DNA of 64,000 nucleotides from DASUBV01 sp963822485 (GCA_963822485.1 CAWGHW010000013.1:372001-436000), one strand, 5' to 3'. Shown: positions 1-10,987, numbered from the stretch's first letter. Translations and numbers: made by a program. Notes: generated from the letters alone by a model not told the origin.

Positions 1-301
1 CGTCGAAGGCCGGGCGCAGCACGTCGCAGGCCCAGCGGATGTCGAAGGTGGTGATGTCGCGGGCCGCCTCGTCCACGGTGACCCCGCGCACGGCCAGGTC
101 ACGCACCTGCTCGCTATAGGCGGCGCCCTTGGACAGGGCGCTGGCGAAGATCGTCGGGTTGGACGTCACGCCGATGACGTGAAAGTCGCGCATCAGCGCG
201 GCCAGGTTGCCGGTGGACAGCCGCTCGCGGCTGATGTCGTCGAGCCACACCGCCACGCCAAGCGCGCTCAGCTGCCCCAGCCTGTCGTTCTGGGTCGTCA
301 T
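1..301 (-). CDS. tal: Transaldolase, N-terminal part (cut by window edge)
   Basis: About 100 N-terminal residues of transaldolase, the cytosolic pentose-phosphate enzyme that moves a dihydroxyacetone unit from sedoheptulose-7-phosphate to glyceraldehyde-3-phosphate. The reading frame contains GVTSNPTIF, typical of the bacterial Tal family just after the first strand. The ATG at 301 has an AAGGAG ribosome binding site a few bases upstream. It lies 66 bp after the transketolase stop on the same strand, the usual actinobacterial tkt-tal order, so the two are probably co-transcribed. The catalytic lysine lies outside the window. Confidence 0.93.
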   Translation of the reverse strand, partial: MTTQNDRLGQLSALGVAVWLDDISRERLSTGNLAALMRDFHVIGVTSNPTIFASALSKGAAYSEQVRDLAVRGVTVDEAARDITTFDIRWACDVLRPAFD

Positions 302-367
302 GACAGTCTCTCCTTCTGGCTTGCTTGCCTGGCTTCCTGACCAGGGACCTTGCCGGGCGCGGGCTCG

Positions 368-2479
<2,112 letters not shown>

Positions 2480-2485
2480 GTCGGC

Positions 2486-3661
2486 TCAGGCCCCCTCTGC
2501 TCTATCTCGATCGGATGCGGATGGCTGAGATGCGGAAAACACCGTGGCGGACGGCACGGCGGCCGGCGGCGGCGGCGCTTCCCCACCGATTGACCCTATC
2601 CCGGCTGGGTTTCTGGTCGCGGGCCGCGCCTGTGAACCGTCGGTGAAGCCCGGGGCCCGCTCGCGCAGGGCGTAGGGGAGCAGCAGCGCGGTGACCCAGA
2701 TCGCGGCCGCGCCGACCTCGTGCACCCAGACCACGCCCGCCGGCAGGCCGCTGAAGTACTGCCCGTAGCCAATGCTGCCCTGCACGCCGACCAGGGCCAG
2801 CAGCAGCCAGCCCAGCCAGACCGCCCGGCGCGGCGCTGAGGACAGCCGCAGGGCCAGGACCAGCGCGATGACCAGCCCGCCCAGCAGCCAGCCGATGTCG
2901 GCGTGCAGCTGGGTCACCCCGGTCAGCGGCAGCGGGTACCTGGGCACCGACCGGGCCCCGGCCAGCGGGCCGGTCCCGGTCACCACCGTGCCGGCCGCGA
3001 GCATCAGCGCCACGGCCGCGATCACGGCCAGCGAGATCAGCCGGACCTCGGGCCGGACCAGCGGCCGGGCCGGGCCGGTGCCCTCCTGGCACCGGACGTA
3101 CAGCGCCACCGCCGCCGCGACCAGCGCTGCCGAGGCCAGGTAGTGCACCGAGACCCAGCCCGGGTTGAGCTTGGTCAGCACGACGATGCCGCCGATGATC
3201 GCCTGGGCCACGATGGCCCCCGGCTGGGCCGCGGCCAGCCAGACCAGGTCGCGGCGCCGCCGGCCCTCGGGCCCGGACCTGTACCGCCAGGCGGCCACGA
3301 AGACCAGCACGGCGGCCACGAAGATGGCGTCGGTCACCAGGCGGTTGCCGAACTCGATCCACCGGTGGATCAGCGAGTCGCCGTGATCGCCGCCGGCCAC
3401 CAGGCTGTGCGCCGTGCACTGGGGCCAGTCCGGGCAGCCCAGCCCGGACTGGCTGAGCCGGACCGCGGCGCCGGTCAGGATGATGAACACCGACGCCAGC
3501 ACCCCGGCCAGCGCGTACCGCCGCATCGCCGCGGGGGAGGGCGCCAGCACCGAGTCCGCCAGCTTCCGGACCCAGCCGGGCCAGCCGCGGCGGGCCGTGG
3601 CCGCGACGGCGGCCGCCGGGGCCGGGTGAGGCGAGTCGAGGTGTGCGGGCACGAGCCCCAT
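2486..3661 (-). CDS. ctaA: Heme A synthase (COX15/CtaA)
   Basis: 391 residues with about eight hydrophobic segments. It oxidises the C8 methyl of heme O to make heme A for aa3-type cytochrome oxidase in the membrane. The extracytoplasmic cysteine pair is seen in GLGCPDWPQC, and the conserved histidines appear in HRWIEFGNR, VSVHYLAS, LHADIGW and WVHEVGAA. The proline/alanine-rich N-terminus and the roughly 50-residue polar C-terminal tail are longer than in Bacillus CtaA and look disordered. The partner ctaB is not in the window. Confidence 0.93.
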   Translation of the reverse strand: MGLVPAHLDSPHPAPAAAVAATARRGWPGWVRKLADSVLAPSPAAMRRYALAGVLASVFIILTGAAVRLSQSGLGCPDWPQCTAHSLVAGGDHGDSLIHRWIEFGNRLVTDAIFVAAVLVFVAAWRYRSGPEGRRRRDLVWLAAAQPGAIVAQAIIGGIVVLTKLNPGWVSVHYLASAALVAAAVALYVRCQEGTGPARPLVRPEVRLISLAVIAAVALMLAAGTVVTGTGPLAGARSVPRYPLPLTGVTQLHADIGWLLGGLVIALVLALRLSSAPRRAVWLGWLLLALVGVQGSIGYGQYFSGLPAGVVWVHEVGAAAIWVTALLLPYALRERAPGFTDGSQARPATRNPAGIGSIGGEAPPPPAAVPSATVFSASQPSASDRDRAEGA

Positions 3662-3882
3662 CGTAGAAGTGCCAGGCGATCTCCGTTACATCGAGTACAT
3701 CGAGCGGCCCCTCGCCACTGTCTCGGCCCCGCTGCGCTGTCTCGGCCCCCGCTGCGCCAATCGAGCGACAGGCTGACCCCGTGGCTTGAAGCGGGGCTGA
3801 GTCCCCAGGATGGACGGGACTGAGTTCCCAGGGTGGATATGTGGCTCGCTGCCCCCCGACGGACGCTCCCGGGGCACCTCCC

Positions 3883-3943
3883 CGTTCATGATCGCGCGGA
3901 CTTTTCAGTCACTATGACTGAAAAGTCCGCGTGCTCATGAACG
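3883..3943. repeat. 61-bp palindrome with CATGATC-type ends
   Basis: The perfect 17-nt arms CGCGGACTTTTCAGTCA (3895-3911) and its complement (3915-3931) flank the 3-nt loop CTA. The pairing extends outward with two mismatches to give 29-nt arms beginning CGTTCATGA. The left end reads TTCATGATCG. It is one of four hairpins in the window sharing these ends (see also 15398, 31396 and 31796). It could act as a terminator for the upstream minus-strand ABC genes. Confidence 0.85.
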
Positions 3944-4210
3944 CTGCCTTACGGCGGACCGAAAGCCGGGATCTGGCCGGTCCTTGGCGAGACAGGCGGG
4001 ATCACGGGGGCAGACAGTGCCCCAGGGGCGTGCGAGGCCGTGGGCTGAGCTCGCACCGGCCCGCCCCGACCGTGGTGTCGTTGGCAACACCCCAGCGACG
4101 CTGTCCATATGTGCCAGGCAGCTCGTCGTCTGCGCCGGGCCCGCAGCCGCAACTTCCGTGCGCCCCGCAGTCACCAGCAGCCGCAGCGGCATCGCGCACC
4201 TGGTGATCAT

Positions 4211-4266
4211 GGTCATGGGTGGCTAGTCGCCTACACCCGGGTGTAGGCAACTAGCCACCCACGACC
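4211..4266. repeat. 56-bp near-perfect loopless palindrome
   Basis: Two 28-nt arms meet without a spacer at 4238/4239 and differ at only two positions. The arms begin GGTCATGGGTGGCTAG, and the centre reads CTACACCCGGGTGTAG. It lies 170 bp beyond the 3' end of the ABC permease gene and could be its terminator. Unlike the hairpin at 3883, it lacks the full CATGATC end. Confidence 0.85.
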
Positions 4267-4435
4267 GGCAGGAGGTCCGGCCAGGTCCAGAGCAGCCTCC
4301 CGGGCAACATTCGCCCCGCCGGCCCCGGCGGCAAGCACGCCGGCCGCTCCGGCCAGCGGGCGAAGGGCTGGATGTCCCGGAACCCACACCCCGCTGTTAC
4401 CCACGGGACATTCACGAGGCCTGCGGAATCCCTGG

Positions 4436-5422
4436 CTACTCCCAGCGGAACGTGCGGGCGGCGATGGCGATGGCGGCCACGGCCCAGGCCAGCAGGACGA
4501 GCAGGTCCAGGCCGGGCAGGCCGCCGCCGTGGGCCAGCGTCGCGCGCAGGCCGTCGGCCAGCGCCCCGGCGGGCAGCAGCCGCAGCTCGGGCCGGATCGC
4601 GGCCGGGAACCTGGCCAGCGGGAACAGCACGCCGCCGATGCCCAGCATGACCAGGTAGATGAGGTTGGCGGCGGCCAGCGTGGCCTCCGCGCGCAGGGTC
4701 CCGGCCAGCAGCAGGGCCAGCCCGCTGAACGCAGCGGTCCCCGCCAGCAGCAGGGCAACCGCGAACGCCACCCCGGCGGCGCTGGTGTGCGGCCGCCAGC
4801 CGAGCGCCGCGCCGATGGCCACGATGATCACCACCTGGAGGACCTCGACGGCCAGCACGCTCAGGGTCTTGGCCCCGATCAGCCCGCCGCGCGACAGCGG
4901 GGTGGCGCCCAGCCGCTTGAGCACCCCGTAGCGGCGCTCGAACCCGGTGGCGATGGCCTGGCTGGTGAACGCGGTGGACAGCACGGCCAGGGCCAGGATG
5001 CCGGGCACCACGAAGTCGATCCGGCTGCCGCGGATGGCCACCAGCGGCTCGTGGCCGAAGGCCAGGAGCAGCAGCACCGGGATGATCAGCGTCAGCAGCA
5101 GCTGCTCGCCGTTGCGCAGCAGGAAGCGCAGCTCCAGGCCGGCCTCGGCGCGGATCATGCGGGCCAGCGGCGCCGCCCCCGGCGCGGGCGGCGGCCACCC
5201 CGTGGCATCGCGCGCCGGGCTGACCCCGGCAGCCCCGGACCCGGCCACCCGGGACCCGGTCACGCTGGTCCCGGCCACCCGGGACCCGGCGGCCGCGGAC
5301 CCGGCGGCCCGGGACCCGGTCACGCTGGTCCCGGCCGCCCCGGATCCGGCCGCGCCGGATCCGGCCACCTCGGGCCCGGTCACCTCGGGCCCGGTCTCGG
5401 CGGGGCCGGCGAAATCGGTCAC
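4436..5422 (-). CDS. ABC-2 type transporter permease with repeat-rich N-terminal tail
   Basis: 328 residues from GTG 5422, whose GTGA overlaps the stop of the ATPase gene (5419-5421), so the pair is translationally coupled. From about residue 90 there are six hydrophobic segments and the ABC-2 membrane pattern of DrrB-type exporters. Before that lies an approximately 60-residue tail of 5-residue repeats (variants of VAGSG, VTGSR, AAGSA), encoded by a GC-rich 15-bp repeat and predicted to be cytoplasmic and disordered. The substrate cannot be inferred. A frame upstream of GTG 5422 stays open but overlaps the ATPase gene. Confidence 0.85.
   Translation of the reverse strand: MTDFAGPAETGPEVTGPEVAGSGAAGSGAAGTSVTGSRAAGSAAAGSRVAGTSVTGSRVAGSGAAGVSPARDATGWPPPAPGAAPLARMIRAEAGLELRFLLRNGEQLLLTLIIPVLLLLAFGHEPLVAIRGSRIDFVVPGILALAVLSTAFTSQAIATGFERRYGVLKRLGATPLSRGGLIGAKTLSVLAVEVLQVVIIVAIGAALGWRPHTSAAGVAFAVALLLAGTAAFSGLALLLAGTLRAEATLAAANLIYLVMLGIGGVLFPLARFPAAIRPELRLLPAGALADGLRATLAHGGGLPGLDLLVLLAWAVAAIAIAARTFRWE
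5225..5405. repeat. 15-bp tandem repeat array inside the permease gene
   Basis: Degenerate 15-bp units related to GTCCCGGCCACCCGG encode the VAGSx/VTGSx pentapeptide array at the permease N-terminus. A segment around CCCGGTCACGCTGGTCCCGG occurs twice, about 60 bp apart. Units are multiples of three, so unit gain or loss keeps the frame. Confidence 0.75.
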
Positions 5423-6345
5423 GACCGCAGCTCCCGTCCGGTCAGCTCCAGGAACACGTCCTCGAGCGTGCGGCTCTCGATCCGCAGGCTCTGGGCCAGG
5501 ATGCCGTGATCGGCGCACCAGGCCGTGACCGCGGCCACCAGCCGGGGATCGACGCCATCATCCACCTCGATCATGTAGTGCCCGGCCGGGGACTCCTTGG
5601 CCGCGCTGCCCGCGGGCAGCGCGGCGACCAGCGCGTCCAGGTCCAGGCCGGGCTCGGCCCGGAACCGCAGCTGGCCGGAAGAGCCGCACAGCTCGGCCAG
5701 GGTCCCCGCCACGGCGACCTCGCCGTGATCCACGATCACGATGTGGTCGGCCAGCCGCTCGGCTTCCTCCATGTAGTGCGTGGCCAGGATCACGGCGGCG
5801 CCGGCCGCCCGCAGGTCCTCGATCAGCTCCCAGGTGGCGTGCCGGGCCTGCGGGTCCAGGCCGGCCGTGGGCTCGTCCAGGAACACCAGCTCGGGGCGGC
5901 CGATCACGGCGGCGGCCAGGGACAGCCGCTGCTGCTGGCCGCCGGACAGCCGCCGGTACGGGGTGCGCCCGCAGGACTCCAGCCCGAGCCGGCCGATCAG
6001 CAGGTCCGGGTCGATGGGGCGGGCGTAGAAGCGGGCCAGCACGCGCAGGTACTCGGCGGCCCTGGCCGCGGTGGGGATGCCGCCGGACTGGAGCATCACG
6101 CCGACCCTGGGCCGCAGGTCGCGGGCGTCGCGCACCGGGTCCAGGCCGAGCACCCGGACGGTGCCGCCGTCGGGCCGCCGGTAGCCCTCGCAGATCTCGA
6201 TGGTCGTGGTCTTGCCGGCCCCGTTGGGGCCCAGGATCGCGGTCACCTGGGCGCGCGCGGCGGTCAGCGACAGGCCGGCCACGGCGGCCTTGCTGCCGTA
6301 CTGCTTGACCAGGCCGCTGATGTCGACGGCCGGAGCACTGCTCAC
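5419..6345 (-). CDS. ABC transporter ATP-binding protein (DrrA-like)
   Basis: About 308 residues from GTG 6345. It has a complete nucleotide-binding domain: Walker A GPNGAGKTTT, signature LSGGQQQRL, Walker B LVFLDEPTAGLD and an H-loop in ILATHY. A roughly 80-residue C-terminal domain follows, ending in the SRTLEDVFLELTG pattern typical of ABC-2 exporter ATPases. With the overlapping permease gene it forms a two-gene efflux unit. The frame is open farther upstream, but that extension would overlap the peptidase gene and has no family similarity. Confidence 0.92.
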   Translation of the reverse strand: MSSAPAVDISGLVKQYGSKAAVAGLSLTAARAQVTAILGPNGAGKTTTIEICEGYRRPDGGTVRVLGLDPVRDARDLRPRVGVMLQSGGIPTAARAAEYLRVLARFYARPIDPDLLIGRLGLESCGRTPYRRLSGGQQQRLSLAAAVIGRPELVFLDEPTAGLDPQARHATWELIEDLRAAGAAVILATHYMEEAERLADHIVIVDHGEVAVAGTLAELCGSSGQLRFRAEPGLDLDALVAALPAGSAAKESPAGHYMIEVDDGVDPRLVAAVTAWCADHGILAQSLRIESRTLEDVFLELTGRELRS

Positions 6346-6365
6346 GCTGGCGAGTCTAGGGTTCG

Positions 6366-7856
6366 CTACCCGCCCGTCACGAACTGGGCGAGCTGGGCGG
6401 ACTGCTCCAGGCGGCTCGGCTCGTGCACGTACATCATGTGACCGGCCTCGAAGTAGCTGAACTCGATGTTCCCGGCCAGCTCGGCCGGGATCTCCAGGTG
6501 GGCGAAGGTGTGCTCGGCCGCGGCGTACGGGGTGGCCCCGTCGTAGTAGCCGCAGCCCACGCTGACCCGCATGTGCGGGTTGGTCCGCATGGCCGCGGCC
6601 AGCTTGTCGGCCACGTACAGGTGGGCGGCCTCGAACTCCTTGTACGACCACGGGTGCACGTGCCTGCTCAGCACCTCATACGGCAGGTCGCTGTGGTACT
6701 CCAGCTCGCCGCGCACGTAGTGGTTCAGGGCCGCCGAGTAGGGGCCGATGATGGCGTCCATGGACGGGTCGCTGGTCCACTGCTCCCGCCCGTAGTCCGC
6801 GTCCCAGCCGGTGAACCGGCCGTCCAGGCGGCCCACGGTGCGCCGCTGCGCGCGCAGCAGCTCGGTGAAGAAGCGGATGTGCTCGGGCCGCAGGTTGACC
6901 CGGTCCACGTAGTCCTCCGACAGCCCGGTCAGCCCGGCCACCCGGGCCACCGCGGCCGACCGCTCGGGCGCGGTCAGCCGGGCGCCGCGGCCGAGCACCC
7001 GCAGGTAGTCCCCGGCGGCGTAGGCCTCGGCGTCGTCCAGCACCTCGCGCAGCGGCCGGTCGCCGTGCTGCCCGTGGTAGTGCGCGATCGCGGCATAGGT
7101 GGGCAGGTAGTTCACGTAGGCGTCGTCGTTGCCCGGGGTGAACTCGGTGGTGCCGCCGTCCAGGAAGGTGGAGATCAGCATCAGGCCGTTCAGGTACATC
7201 CCGTAGCGTTCCTGGAGATGCCGGGCCAGGCCCGCGGCCCTGGTGGTGCCGTAGGACTCGCCGCACAGGTACTTGGGCGACATCCAGCGGTCCTCGCGGG
7301 TGGTCCACAGCCGGATGACCTCGCCGACCGAGTCGATGTCCGCGCCGAAGCCATGGAAGTCGCCGGACTTGCCGCCCTTGACGGCGCGGGAGAAGCCGGT
7401 CGAGACCGGGTCGATGAACACCAAATCCGAGTGGCCCAGCAGGGTCTGCTCGTTGTCGGCCAGGCCGTAGGGCGGCGGCAGCAGCGCGCCCGCGTCGCCC
7501 ATCAGCACCCGGCGCGGCCCGAGCAGGCCCAGGTGCAGCCAGACGCTCGAGGAGCCCGGACCGCCGTTGAACGCGAACGTCACTGGCCGCTGCGCCGGAT
7601 CGCCGGCGTTGTCGGCCGTGTAGGCGACCACGAACACCTCGGCGGTCGCCTTGGCGCCGGCGAACTCGTCGTCGCCGATCTGCTCCTTGCGCAGCACGAC
7701 GCGCCCGGTCTGGACCGTGTACGGCAGCGCCGTGCCGTCCACCATGATCTCGTGGTGGGTGGTGACCAGGTCGTCCTGCGGCTCGTCCGGCTTGGCGTCC
7801 AGCCCGGTGCCCTCGCCGGCGGCGGCATCCCGGTCTTCCTTGTTGTCTGAGGCCAT
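6366..7856 (-). CDS. S10-family serine carboxypeptidase-like protein
   Basis: 496 residues. The S10 alpha/beta-hydrolase fold is indicated by FAFNGGPGSSSVW (oxyanion region), the nucleophile Ser201 in GESYGTTR, the acid in GYYDGATPY and the histidine in FEAGHMMYVHE. The catalytic triad is therefore intact. There is no signal peptide, so unlike eukaryotic vacuolar carboxypeptidases it should act in the cytoplasm. Such proteins occur in many actinomycetes without an assigned substrate. It begins 20 bp upstream of the ABC ATPase start on the same strand. Confidence 0.9.
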   Translation of the reverse strand: MASDNKEDRDAAAGEGTGLDAKPDEPQDDLVTTHHEIMVDGTALPYTVQTGRVVLRKEQIGDDEFAGAKATAEVFVVAYTADNAGDPAQRPVTFAFNGGPGSSSVWLHLGLLGPRRVLMGDAGALLPPPYGLADNEQTLLGHSDLVFIDPVSTGFSRAVKGGKSGDFHGFGADIDSVGEVIRLWTTREDRWMSPKYLCGESYGTTRAAGLARHLQERYGMYLNGLMLISTFLDGGTTEFTPGNDDAYVNYLPTYAAIAHYHGQHGDRPLREVLDDAEAYAAGDYLRVLGRGARLTAPERSAAVARVAGLTGLSEDYVDRVNLRPEHIRFFTELLRAQRRTVGRLDGRFTGWDADYGREQWTSDPSMDAIIGPYSAALNHYVRGELEYHSDLPYEVLSRHVHPWSYKEFEAAHLYVADKLAAAMRTNPHMRVSVGCGYYDGATPYAAAEHTFAHLEIPAELAGNIEFSYFEAGHMMYVHEPSRLEQSAQLAQFVTGG

Positions 7857-7901
7857 GGCAGAGCAGGCTAACGGGCCTCGGTGGCCTGGCGCTCGCCTGG
7901 G

Positions 7902-8753
7902 TCAGGCCCTGACTGGCTCCGTGGCGCGCTCGACGGCGGGCGCCGTGCTGGCTGCCGGCGCTGCGGTGGCGGCCGCAGCCAGCGCAGTGCTTTTTGGGGC
8001 GGGCGCCGCGCTGGCCTCGGCGGCCGCCGAGGCCAGCGCGGCGAACAGGCTCAGGTCCTCCCCGGCCTCCGGGTGCCACTGCACGGCCACCGCGAACGGA
8101 TGCTGCGCGGGGCTCAGCTCGGCGGCCTCGACGACGCCGTCGGCGGTCCAGGCGGTGGCGGTCAGCCCGCTGCCGAGCTGGTCCACGGCCTGGTGGTGAT
8201 GGGTGGGCACGACGACCGGCAGGTGGTCGGTCAGGTCGGTGCGGTGCAGGATCGAGGCCAGCCGGCTGCCCGGCGCGACCCGGACCTCGTGCTGCCCGTA
8301 GCCGCTGGCCTCGGGGGAGTGGCTGTCGTTCCCGACCACGTCCGGCAGGTGCTGGATCAGCGTGCCGCCCAGGGCCACGTTCATGACCTGCATGCCGCGG
8401 CAGATGCCGAGCACCGGCAGCCGCTGCTCCAGCGCGGCGCCGATCAGGGCCAGCTCGGCGTCGTCGCGGGCCGGGTTGGCCCGCCCGCTCTCCGGGTCGC
8501 GCGGCGCGCCGTAGCGGGCCGGGTCGATGTCGCCGCCGCCGGACAGCACCAGGCCGTCCAGGCGGCCGGTCACGGCATCGATCCCGGCCAGCGGCGGCAG
8601 CAGCACCGGGATGGCCCCGGCCGCGGCCACGCTGGCCGCGTAGCGCTCGGGCAGCAGCACGGCGAGCCTGTCCCAGGTGCCCCAGCGGGCCGTCTCGCAG
8701 TAGGAGCTGATCCCGATCAGCGGGCGTGTCGGCGGACGTATCGGCGGTGGCAT
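7902..8753 (-). CDS. Class I glutamine amidotransferase-like gamma-glutamyl hydrolase (peptidase C26, PuuD-like)
   Basis: 283 residues. The C26 fold carries the nucleophile Cys118 in LGICRGMQ and the His-Glu pair in VQWHPEAGED. In the Puu family this enzyme hydrolyses the gamma-glutamyl bond of an oxidised gamma-glutamylated amine, releasing glutamate. It is the last gene of a minus-strand series (permease, GS-like ligase, ALDH, SDR, hydrolase), only 9 bp after the SDR stop. About 30 residues at the C-terminus are an alanine-rich extension beyond the usual family length. Confidence 0.9.
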   Translation of the reverse strand: MPPPIRPPTRPLIGISSYCETARWGTWDRLAVLLPERYAASVAAAGAIPVLLPPLAGIDAVTGRLDGLVLSGGGDIDPARYGAPRDPESGRANPARDDAELALIGAALEQRLPVLGICRGMQVMNVALGGTLIQHLPDVVGNDSHSPEASGYGQHEVRVAPGSRLASILHRTDLTDHLPVVVPTHHHQAVDQLGSGLTATAWTADGVVEAAELSPAQHPFAVAVQWHPEAGEDLSLFAALASAAAEASAAPAPKSTALAAAATAAPAASTAPAVERATEPVRA

Positions 8754-8762
8754 GGACCCAGC

Positions 8763-9527
8763 CTACAAAGGCGTCACGTAGGCACCGCTGATGCCACCGT
8801 CCACCAGGAATGACGACGCGGTCATGAACGAGGAGTCGTCGCTGGCCAGGAAGGCCACGGCCGCCGCGATCTCCTCGGGCTCGCCGAACCGGCCCATCGG
8901 CACGTGGACCAGGCGCCGGGCGGCCCGCTCGGGGTCCTTGGCGAACAGCTCGCGCAGCAGCGGCGTGCTGACCGGCCCCGGGCACAGGGCGTTGACCCGG
9001 ATGCCCTCGCGGGCGAACTGGACGCCGAGCTCACGGGTCATGGCCAGCACCCCGCCCTTGGACGCGGTGTAGGAGATCTGCGAGGTGGCCGCGCCCAGCA
9101 CGGCCACGAACGAGGCGGTGTTGATGATCGAGCCCTTGCCCTGGCGCTGCATGTGCGGGATCACGTACTTGCAGCACAGGTAGACCGAGGTCAGGTTGAC
9201 CTGCTGGACCCGCTGCCAGGCGGCCAGGCCGGTGGTCAGGATGGAGTCGTCGTCCGGCGGCGAGATGCCCGCGTTGTTGAACGCGATGTCGATCCGGCCC
9301 AGGCGCCGGGCGACGTCGTCGAACATCGCCCGGACCTGCTCCTCGCTGGCCACGTCGACGGCGAAGAAGAAGCCGTCCACCTCGGCCGCCGCGGCCTTGC
9401 CCGCGGCCTCGTCGATGTCCACGGCCACGACCTTGGCCCCCTCGGCCGCGAACCGCCGCACGGTGGCCAGCCCGATGCCGCTCCCGGCCCCGGTCACGAC
9501 CGCGACCCGATTCTCCAGGCGTTTCAT
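8763..9527 (-). CDS. SDR-family NAD(P)-dependent dehydrogenase
   Basis: 254 residues, classical short-chain dehydrogenase. It has the nucleotide-binding TGAGSGIG motif near residue 12, NNAG, the catalytic YTASKGG and the Ser in the preceding strand. It sits between the aldehyde dehydrogenase and C26 hydrolase genes, where a flavin amine oxidase (PuuB) would be expected in a putrescine cluster. An alcohol dehydrogenase here would instead suit oxidation of gamma-glutamylethanolamide to its aldehyde. Substrate assignment rests on context only. Confidence 0.9.
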   Translation of the reverse strand: MKRLENRVAVVTGAGSGIGLATVRRFAAEGAKVVAVDIDEAAGKAAAAEVDGFFFAVDVASEEQVRAMFDDVARRLGRIDIAFNNAGISPPDDDSILTTGLAAWQRVQQVNLTSVYLCCKYVIPHMQRQGKGSIINTASFVAVLGAATSQISYTASKGGVLAMTRELGVQFAREGIRVNALCPGPVSTPLLRELFAKDPERAARRLVHVPMGRFGEPEEIAAAVAFLASDDSSFMTASSFLVDGGISGAYVTPL

Positions 9528-9575
9528 CAGCTCGCTCCCTCAGGTGTTGGCAACGGCGAACGGTGTTGGCAGCAC

Positions 9576-9618
9576 CCGACTAGTTCCGGGGCCGCCTTGT
9601 GGCCCTGGAACTAGTCGG
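9576..9618 (-). terminator. Strong hairpin spanning the aldehyde dehydrogenase stop codon
   Basis: The 18-nt arms CCGACTAGTTCCGGGGCC (9576-9593) and GGCCCTGGAACTAGTCGG (9601-9618) have one mismatch and a 7-nt loop. The ALDH stop codon (9611-9613) lies within the stem. No T-run follows, as is usual in high-GC actinomycetes. Because the SDR and hydrolase genes follow on the same strand, it may act as a partial terminator or a processing/stability site. A direct repeat, GGTGTTGGCA, occurs twice just beyond it (9543 and 9562). Confidence 0.65.
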
Positions 9619-10987
9619 TCGAGATGAAGACGTTCTTGGTCTCGGTGAAGGCGTCCAGCGCGTCCGGCCCGAGCTCGCGGCCGAGCCCCGACTGCTTGAA
9701 TCCCCCGAACGGCGTCCAGTAGCGCACCGACGCGTGTGAGTTGACCGAGAGGTTGCCGGTCTCCACGGCGCGGGCGACCCGGATGGCCCGGCCCACGCTA
9801 CCGGTCCAGATCGAGCCGGACAGGCCGTAGGGGGTGTCGTTGGCGATGGCCACCGCGTCGGCCTCGTCCTCGAACGGGGTCACCGTGACGACCGGCCCGA
9901 ACACCTCGTCCACGAACGCGGGGGAGTCGGCGCCGGCCGGGGCCAGCACGGTGGGCGGGAACCAGTAGCCGGGCCCGTCCGGCGCGCTGCCGCGGAAGGC
10001 CACCGCCGCGTCGTCGGGCACGTAGCTGGCCACCCTGGCCCGGTGCGCGGCCGAGATCAGCGGCCCCATCTGGGTCTGGCTGAGCGCGGGGTCGCCGACC
10101 TGGACGCCCTGCACGGCCGGCTCGAGCAGCTCCATGAACCGGTCGTAGGCCGAGCGCTGGACCAGGATCCGGGACCGGGCACAGCAGTCCTGGCCCGCGT
10201 TGTCGAACACCGCGTAGGGCGCGGTGGCCGCGGCGCGCTCCAGGTCGGAGTCCGCGAACACGATGTTGGCGCTCTTGCCGCCCAGCTCCAGGGTGACCCG
10301 CTTGATGTGCCGGGCGCAGCCCGCCATGATCTGGCGGCCCACCTCGGTGGACCCGGTGAACACGATCTTGCGGACCTGCGGGTGGTCCACCAGCCGCTGG
10401 CCGACCACGCTGCCCTTGCCCGGCAGCACCTGGAACACGTGCTCGGGCAGGCCGGCGGAGAGGGCCAGCTCGCCGATCCGCCGGGCGGTCAGCGGGGTCA
10501 TCTCGGCCGGCTTGCAGACCACGGTGTTGCCGGCGGCCAGGGCCGGGGCCATGCCCCAGGCCAGGATCGGCATGGGGAAGTTCCACGGCACGATCAGGCC
10601 GACCACGCCGAGGGGCTCCTGGAACGTCACGTTGAGCCCGCCGGCCACCGGGATCTGCCGGCCGGTGAGCCGCTCCGGCGCGGCCGAGTAGTACAGCAGC
10701 ACGTCCCGGACGTGCTGGGCCTCCCAGGTGGCCTGGCCGATGGGGTGCCCGGACCCGGCCACCTCCAGCGCGGCCAGCTCCTCGACGTGCGCGTCGACCT
10801 CGGCGGCGAAGGCGCGCAGCAGCCGGGCCCGGTCGCCGGGCGCGACCTGCCGCCAGGCGGCCTGGGCCACGGCGGACCGGGCCACGGCGGCGTCGGTCTC
10901 CTCCGCGCTGGTCTGGCCGATGGTGGTGACGGGCTGCTCGGTGGCCGGGTTGACGACGGTGTACTCCTGGCCGGTGGACTGGGGCAT
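9611..10987 (-). CDS. Aldehyde dehydrogenase (PuuC-like)
   Basis: 458 residues. NAD(P)-dependent ALDH superfamily: catalytic Cys in NAGQDCCARSR, general-base Glu in LELGGKSANI, cofactor loop GSTEVGR and the PWNFPM segment. In gamma-glutamylation pathways this enzyme oxidises the gamma-glutamyl aldehyde to the acid. It lies 57 bp downstream of the GS-like gene on the same strand. It is slightly shorter at the N-terminus than typical 480-500-residue members. Confidence 0.92.
   Translation of the reverse strand: MPQSTGQEYTVVNPATEQPVTTIGQTSAEETDAAVARSAVAQAAWRQVAPGDRARLLRAFAAEVDAHVEELAALEVAGSGHPIGQATWEAQHVRDVLLYYSAAPERLTGRQIPVAGGLNVTFQEPLGVVGLIVPWNFPMPILAWGMAPALAAGNTVVCKPAEMTPLTARRIGELALSAGLPEHVFQVLPGKGSVVGQRLVDHPQVRKIVFTGSTEVGRQIMAGCARHIKRVTLELGGKSANIVFADSDLERAAATAPYAVFDNAGQDCCARSRILVQRSAYDRFMELLEPAVQGVQVGDPALSQTQMGPLISAAHRARVASYVPDDAAVAFRGSAPDGPGYWFPPTVLAPAGADSPAFVDEVFGPVVTVTPFEDEADAVAIANDTPYGLSGSIWTGSVGRAIRVARAVETGNLSVNSHASVRYWTPFGGFKQSGLGRELGPDALDAFTETKNVFISTD

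Larger units (their letters stand above)
3662..4435. other. 774-bp intergenic region with two large palindromes
   Basis: No convincing gene: the short ORFs here have no ribosome binding sites and no recognisable motifs. The stretch holds two long inverted repeats (3883-3943 and 4211-4266) between the 3' end of the ABC permease gene and the promoter side of ctaA, both on the minus strand. On the ctaA side, the near-direct repeat TCGATGTA occurs twice (minus strand, about 3693-3710) just upstream of the ctaA start. Confidence 0.7.

Noticed and set aside
3686..4250. Several 60-90-codon ORFs in the ctaA-permease gap
   Set aside because: They overlap each other on both strands, lack ribosome sites and domains, and cross two large palindromes.
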